From positions 80,699,526-80,763,525 of the forward strand of contig NC_087064.1 of the NCBI RefSeq assembly GCF_963678635.1: a stretch of 64,000 nucleotides of DNA, written 5' to 3'. The position numbers were made by a program, and so were the translations under genes. Source of the DNA: Symsagittifera roscoffensis (Eukaryota > Xenacoelomorpha > Acoela > Convolutidae). Below are positions 57,478 to 64,000 of this stretch, one piece after another. Position 1 is the first letter of the stretch; every line of letters begins with the position of its first letter. The notes below the pieces were generated by a model. The model made no database searches, was not told where the DNA came from, and saw nothing but the letters and a program-made list of their open reading frames with translations.

Positions 57478-58609
57478 GTATTGCCGATCCCAAAATTTTT
57501 CTGAATTTTTTTTTCACACAGCTTTCAAAGATGAAAATGTGGAACGAGTAAATTCGTTTATCATTATTGTCAGAAAATGAATATTGTATATTAGAGCAAC
57601 GCATACGCAATGCTTTGCTAATATCTGACGTACTTGAATTCTTCGCACCGATTGATTTTTTTTCACAAACGAACTGTTTTAAACTGAACTGGTATTTTAA
57701 CGTGAGTTTAATGTTCAAAAATTTCAGCTCAACATTTCAGCTCAAAAATCCTTAGATTGCATTGATTTTTTTTTTACAATTTTTGTTATTAATGACTGGC
57801 TCGGTTAAAGCAGTCTTGCGCGAGAAAAAATTGGCACGCTCGTGCCTTTCTTTTTTTTTCAATTTGCGCTTGATGCTTTAAGAAAACGTTTATTGACAAA
57901 TCCTGAATTTGACATTTGAATTTGTCGTGGGTTGAAGTTTTTCTATGCTGCATGTACGCCCGGGTTGAGGTGCTCCACTTTTGTATCGACCCTGGTCTGC
58001 TGAAATCTTTTATCACCCGCAACAATTTTTCTTCAAATAGTATCCTTATCTGTCGGTTTTTTGTTCATGGCGAACCCACATCCAGTTTCAACAATAATAG
58101 TTTATGATTGTAAGACTTTACAACCAAATTTATAAAAATTGAGCAAAAAGTTATTATAATTTTATAATAATTGACTATAATTTCCCTTTTTGAAAACAAT
58201 TAATCATCAATTATAAACGATTATTATTCCTTCTAATTTTCTAGTCAATTCTCAATTAAAAGTTATTATAATCGATTATTTTTATCCCAGTTTCTAATTT
58301 AATTATTATGCAAAATGATCCTTTTTAATCTATTATAATCGATTAGAATCCGTTTTGATTATAATTCGTTTTGCATTTACACCGTCATGTAAGTATACAA
58401 ATACGCTTTGTATAAATTTGAATGAAACAACTAGATATTAGATATGAAAATAATTTCAAAACGAACTAATGGATTGATCTATCAAAAGGATTTTTTTTGT
58501 GTATTTTTATCAAAAATTTTTCTAAGTTCAAATTTAATTTTTTGTTTAGATTTAACTTTTCTCAGCTGTACGTTTAAGTTATGCTAATTACTAGAACTAA
58601 TGTTTGCTA
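57478..58609. other. Transition zone: satellite and minisatellite fragments, no gene
   Basis: 57783-57950 is a diverged partial satellite unit (AAGCAGTCTTGCGCGAGAAA, TTGCGCTTGATGCTTTAAG). 57960-58005 (CCCGGGTTGAGGTGCTCCAC) matches the heads of the CGACC arrays at 6719 and 11196. 58120-58400 is TTATAAT-rich with two TAATCGATTA palindromes (58269-58278, 58336-58345). Confidence 0.55.
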
Positions 58610-61600
58610 CAGATTTTTTCCCAATTTGATTTTAGAAACCTACTTTGTTTTGATTGTTATGTGCGTTGATTTAGTTTCACAGGTACAATTCAGTTCTGCG
58701 TGTGAAAAAAATGACACTCAAGTGCCGTTCTTTTTTTCATTTCGCGCTTAATGCTTTAAGAAGACGCTAAAAGACTAAACCTGAATGAACAGTTAAACAG
58801 TGTCGCAGATTTAAGCTTTATCTTATCATAAACCGTGTTCATTGTGTCGACTTGTATATCGACCATAATCGACCGACGTTTTTTGACCGACCTTACATTT
58901 TTATCCCAATTTGTTTTTAGAAACCTACGTTATTGTATTTGTTTTGTGCGCTCGTTTAGTTTCACAGGTACCAAGCAGTCCTGCGCGCAAAAAAATTTGG
59001 ACTCACAAGTCCTTATTTTTTTTTCTTTTCACGCTTGATGCTTCGTGAAGAAGCTAAATGGCGAATCCTGCATGAACAATTTAACAGTGTCGTGGGTTGA
59101 AGCTTTATCTTATCACCAACCGTGTTGATTGGGTCGACTTGTTTAACGAACATGGTGGACCGACGTTTTTTACCGGCCTTAGATTTTTTCCTAATTTGTT
59201 TTTAGAAATCTGCTTTATTTTATTTGTTTTGTGCGTTTGTTTAATTTCACAGGTACAAAGCAGTCCTGCGCGTAAAAAATGGAACTCACGTGCCTTTCTT
59301 TTTTTTCTTTTTGCGCTTGATGCTTTATGAAGAAGCTAAATGATAAAACCTGAAAGAACAATTTAAGAGTGTCGTGGAGTGGATTTAAGCTTTATCTTAT
59401 CATAAACCGTGTTCATTGGGTCGACTTGTTTATCGACCATAGTCGACCGACGTTTTTTGACCGACCTTAGATTTTTTCCTAATTTGTTTTTAGAAATCTG
59501 CTTTATTTTAGTTGTTTTGTGCGCTTGTTTAATTTCACAGGTACAAAGCAGTCCTGCGCGTAAAAAATGGAACTCACAAGTTGTATTTTTTTCTTTTCAC
59601 GCTTGATGCTTTATGAGCTGAATGACAAAACCTGATTGAATACTTTAGCAGTGCCCTGGATTGAAGCTTTTTTTAGCATCACCCGTGTTGATTGGGCCGA
59701 TTTTTTTATCGCCCATGGTCGACCGACACTTTTTACCGGCCTCAAATATTTTGCTTTAATTTGTCTTTAGAAACCTACTTTGTTTTATTTGTTTTGTGCG
59801 TTTGTTTAGTTTCACAGGTACAAAGCAGTCCTGCGCGTGATAAAATTTTGCACTCACGTGCCTTTCTTTTTTTTTCTTTTCGCGCTTGATGCTTTATGAA
59901 GAAGCTAAATGATAAAACCTGAAAGAACAATTTAAGAGTGTCGTGGAGTGGATTTAAGCTTTATCTTATCCTAAACCGTGTTCATTGGGTCGACTTGTTT
60001 ATCGACCATAGTCGACCGACGTTTTTTGACCGACCTGACATTTTTATCCCAATTTGTTTTTAGAAACCTACGTTATTGTATTTGTTTTGTGCGCTCGTTT
60101 AGTTTCACAGGTACCAAGCAGTCCTGCGCGCAAAAAATTTGGACTCACAAGTCCTTATTTTTTCCTTATCGCGCTTGATGCTCTATGAAGCAGCTAAATG
60201 ACAAAACCTGAATGAACATTTTACAGTGTCGTGGATTGAAGCTCTTTCCTATCGTCTCCCGTGTTGATTGGGTCGACTCTTTCATCGACCATTGTGGACC
60301 GACACTTATTACCGACCGTAGATATTTTGCCTAATTTTTCTTCAGAAACCTACTTTTTTTTATTTTTTTTTGTGCGTTTGTTGAGTTTCACAAGTACAAA
60401 GCAGTTCTGCGCGTGAGAAAATTAGCACTCGCGTGCCATTCTTTTTTTTCTTTTTGCGCTTGATACTTTATGAAGAAGCTAAGTGAAGAATAATAGTGTC
60501 GTGGGTTGAAGCTTTATCTTATGATTAACCGTGTTGATTGGGTCGATTTGTTTATCGAATATGGTCGACCGATGTTTTTTACCGACCTTAGATTTTTTCC
60601 CAATTTGTTTTTAGAAACTGGTTTATTTTGTTTGTTTTGTGCATTTGTTTAGTTTCATAGGTACCAAGGAGTCCTGCTTGTAAAACAAAAAATGGCCTTC
60701 GTTATTTTTTTCTTTTCGCGCTTGATGCTCTATGAAGAAGCTAAATGACAAAACCTGAACGAACACTTTAACAGTGTCGTGGATTGAAGCTTTTTCTCAT
60801 CATCACCCGTGTTGATTGGGTCGATTTATTTATCGACCATGGTCGACCGTAACTTTTTACCGACCTTAGATCTTTTGCTTAATTTGTCCTTAGAAACCTA
60901 TTTTGTTTTATTTGTTTTGTGCATTTGTTTATTTTCACAGGTTCACAGCAGTCCTGCGCGTGAAAAAATTGGCACTGACGTGCCTTTCTTTTTTTTTCTT
61001 TTCGCGCTTGATGCTTTATGAAGAAGCTAAATGATAAAACCTGAAAGAACAATTTAAGAGTGTCGTGGAGTGGATTTAAGCTTTATCTTATCCTAAACCG
61101 TGTTCATTGGGTCGACTTGTTTATCGATCATAGTCGACCGACGTTTTTTGACCGACCTGACATTTTTATCCCAATTTGTTTTTAGAAACCTACGTTATTG
61201 TATTTGTTTTGTGCGCTCGTTTAGTTTCACAGGTACCAAGCAGTCCTGCGCGCAAAAAATTTGGACTCACAAGTCCTTATTTTTTTCTTATCGCGCTTGA
61301 TGCTCTATGAAGCAGCTAAATGACAAAACCTGAATGAACATTTTACAGTGTCGTGGATTGAAGCTCTTTCCTATCGTCTCCCGTGTTGATTGGGTCGACT
61401 CTTTCATCGACCATTGTGGACCGACACTTATTACCGACCGTAGATATTTTGCTTAATTTTTCTTCAGAAACCTACTTTTTTTTATTTTTTTTTGTGCGTT
61501 TGTTGAGTTTCACAAGTACAAAGCAGTTCTGCGCGTGAGAAAATTAGCACTCGCGTGCCATTCTTTTTTTTCTTTTTGCGCTTGATACTTTATGAAGAAG

Positions 61601-64000
61601 CTAAGTGAAGAATAATAGTGTCGTGGGTTGAAGCTTTATCTTATGATTAACCGTGTTGATTGGGTCGATTTGTTTATCGAATATGGTCGACCGATGTTTT
61701 TTACCGACCTTAGATTTTTTCCCAATTTGTTTTTAGAAACTGGTTTATTTTATTTGTTTTGTGCATTTGTTTAGTTTCATAGGTACCAAGGAGTCCTGCT
61801 TGTAAAACAAAAAATAGCCTTCGTTATTTTTTTCTTTTCGCGCTTGATGCTCTATGAAGAAGCTAAATGACAAAACCTGAACGAACACTTTAACAGTGTC
61901 GTGGATTGAAGCTTTTTCTCATCATCACCCGTGTTGATTGGGTCGATTTATTTATCGACCATGGTCGACCGTAACTTTTTACCGACGTTAGATCTTTTGC
62001 TTAATTTGTCCTTAGAAACCTATTTTGTTTTATTTGTTTTGTGCATTTGTTTATTTTCACAGGTTCACAGCAGTCCTGCGCGTGAAAAAATTGGCACTGA
62101 CGTGCCTTTCTTTTTTTTTCTTTTAGCTCTTGATGCTTTATGAAGAAGCTACTAAATGACAAAACCTGAATGAACAATTTAAGAATATCGTTGAGTGGAT
62201 TGAAGCTTTTTCTTATCATAAACTGTGTTGATTGGGTCGACCTGTTTTTTGACCATGGTCGACCGTTAATTTTACCGACCGTAGATCTTTTGCTAAATTT
62301 GTCTGAGAAAACCTACTTTGTTTTATTTGTTTTGTGCGTTTGTTTAGTTTCACAGGTACAAAGCAGTCCTGCGCGTGAAAAACATTGGCACTCACGTGCC
62401 TTTGTTTTTTTTTGCGCTTGATGCTTTAAGAAGAAGCTAAATGACAAAAGTCTGAAAGAACAATTTAAGTGTGTCGTGGAGTGGATTGAAGTTTTTTCTT
62501 ATCATCAACTGTGTTGATTGGGTCGACCTGTTTTTCGATCATGGTCGACCGTTAATTTTACCGACCTTAGATCTTTTGCTTAATTTGTCTATGAAAACCT
62601 ACTTTGTTTTATTTGTTTTGTGCGTTTGTTTAGTTTCACAGGTACAAAGCAGTCCTGCGCGTGAAAAACATTGGCACTCACGTGCCTTTCTTTTTTTTCT
62701 TTTAGCTCTTGATGCTTTATGAAGAAGCTAAATGACAAAACCTGAATGAACAATTTAAGAATGTCGTTGAGTGGATTGAAGCTTTTTCTTATCATAAACT
62801 GTGTTGATTGGGTCGACCTGTTTTTCGACAATGGTCGACCGTTAATTTTACCGACCGTAGATCTTTTGCTTAATTTGTTTGTGAAAACCTACTTTGTTTT
62901 ATTTGTTTTGTGCGTTTGTTTAGTTTCACAGGTACAAAGCAGTCCTGCGCGTGAAAAACATTGGCACTCACGTGCTTTGTTTTTTTTCGCGCTTGATGCT
63001 TTAAGAAGAAGCTAAATGACAAAGTCTGAAAGAACAATTTAAGAGTGTCCTGGAGTGGATTGAAGGTTTTTCTTATCATCAACTGTGTTGATTGGGTCGA
63101 CCTGTTTTTCGATCATGGTCGACCGTTAATTTTACCGACCTTAGATCTTTTGCTTAATTTGTCTATGAAAACCTACTTTGTTTTATTTGTTTTGTGCGTT
63201 TGTTTAGTTTCACAGGTACAAAACAGTCCTGCGCGTGAAAAAAATTGGCACTGACGTGCCGTTGTGTTTTTTTTACCGTAACTTTTTAACGACATTAGAT
63301 CTTTTGCTTAATTTGTCCTTAAAAACCTATTTTGTTTTATTTGTTTTGTGCATTTGTTCATTTTCACAGGTTCAAAGCAGTTCTGCGCGTGAAAAACATT
63401 GGCACTCACGTGCCTTTCTTTTTTTTTTCTTTTAGCTAAATGACAAAACCTGAATGAACAATTTAAGAATGTCGTTGAGTGGATTGAAGCATTTTCTTAT
63501 CATAAACTGTGTTGATTGGGTCGACCTGTTTTTCGACCATGGTCGACCGTTAATTTTAGCGACCTTAGATCTTTTGCTTAATTTGTTTGTGAAAACCTAC
63601 TTTGTTTTACTTGTTTTGTGCGTGTGTTTAGTTTCACAGGTATAAAGTTGTCCTGCGCGTGAAAAACATTGGCACTCACGTGCCTTTGTTTTGTTTTTCG
63701 CGCTTGATGCTTTAAAAAGAAGCTGAATGACAAAGTCTGAAAGAACAATTTAAGAGTGTCGTTGAGTGGATTGAAGCTTTTTCTTATCATAAACTGTGTT
63801 GATTGGGTCGACCTGTTTTTCGACCATGGTCGACCGTTAGTTTTACCGACCGTAGATCTTTTGCTTAATTTGTCTGTGAAAACCTACTTTGTTTTATTTG
63901 TTTTGTGCGTTTGTTTAGTTTCACAGGTACAAAGCAGTCCTGCGCGTGAAAAACATTGGCACTCACGTGCCTTTCTTTTTTTTTCTTTTAGCTCTTGATG
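58610..64000 (+). repeat. ~285-bp satellite array, about 20 units, continues beyond the window
   Basis: The landmark TTCACAGGTA recurs at 58676, 58961, 59246, 59534, 59811, 60104, 60387, 60654, 60934, 61226, 61509, 61776, 62056, 62349, 62635, 62925, 63209, 63363, 63633 and 63920. The mean step is about 285 bp, with one truncated unit (154 bp before 63363). Each unit carries CGACCATGGTCGACC-type palindromes, a hairpin GGCACTCACGTGCC containing a CACGTG E-box, and a poly-T/C tract. Similar 60-80-codon frames appear in most units; they are a property of the monomer, not genes. Confidence 0.93.
59830..62073 (+). repeat. Higher-order repeat: two copies of a 1122-bp four-monomer block
   Basis: Landmark steps 293-283-267-280 are followed by 292-283-267-280, and every landmark from 60104 to 60934 has a partner exactly 1122 bp downstream. 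The partners share private variants, such as TAGGTACCAAGGAGTCCTGC in the third monomer. The whole four-unit block therefore duplicated recently. Confidence 0.88.

Noticed and set aside
57574-57701. Possible further exon with acceptor TTATTGTCAG and donor AAC|GTGAGT
   Set aside because: It is open only in a frame that needs one base carried over, whereas exon 3 ends in phase 0; left out of the gene model.
58835-63998. Repeated 60-83-codon frames resembling a family of small hydrophobic, signal-peptide-like proteins
   Set aside because: Each is one satellite monomer translated; spacing equals the monomer and several units lose the frame. No independent coding evidence.

Overview
This is eukaryotic, almost certainly metazoan, DNA. 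It is AT-rich, has no bacterial-style gene packing, and is built mostly from transposable elements and tandem repeats. The element mix is typical of marine invertebrates such as cnidarians: a Penelope-like GIY-YIG fragment, a LINE reverse transcriptase with YADD, hAT elements with 8-bp target duplications, Tc1-like TA-flanked foldbacks, and a Ty3/gypsy retrotransposon with very long LTRs. The species cannot be named from the sequence.

Layout. 0.5-3.7 kb holds two tandem copies of a ~1.25-kb repeat; the second is split by a truncated Penelope-like element. 3.8-5.0 kb is a broken LINE RT on the minus strand. 6.7-14.0 kb carries four GC-richer minisatellite arrays built on a related ~22-bp CGACC unit, separated by AT-rich DNA. 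14.0-16.9 kb is a nest of small DNA transposons (Mutator-like, hAT-like MITEs, an internally deleted hAT). 17.9-22.9 kb holds diverged, partly duplicated minus-strand relatives of the large LTR found further on.

25.65-38.99 kb is the main structure: LTR1, a 563-bp flank, an orphan 340-bp 3' end of a retrotransposon interior, LTR2, a full but decayed gag-pol interior (30.3-36.2 kb), LTR3, and the same 563-bp flank again. Diagnostic sites suggest that LTR1 and LTR2 are the two reciprocal products of one LTR-LTR crossover and that LTR3 is an uncrossed parent. A haplotype mis-join in the assembly could produce the same layout.

39-51 kb holds inverted dispersed repeats, an older minus-strand LTR (42.97-45.32 kb), a 731-bp palindromic Tc1-like MITE and a hAT-type MITE. 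54.4-57.5 kb contains the only plausible host gene: three candidate exons whose splice phases agree, encoding a cysteine/histidine-rich zinc-finger-like protein. Each of its two introns carries a copy of the palindromic MITE. 58.6-64 kb, running off the window, is a ~285-bp satellite with a tandemly duplicated 1122-bp four-unit higher-order repeat.

Most predicted reading frames are chance frames in repeats. Genuine coding content is the decayed transposon proteins and the candidate gene at 54.4-57.5 kb.
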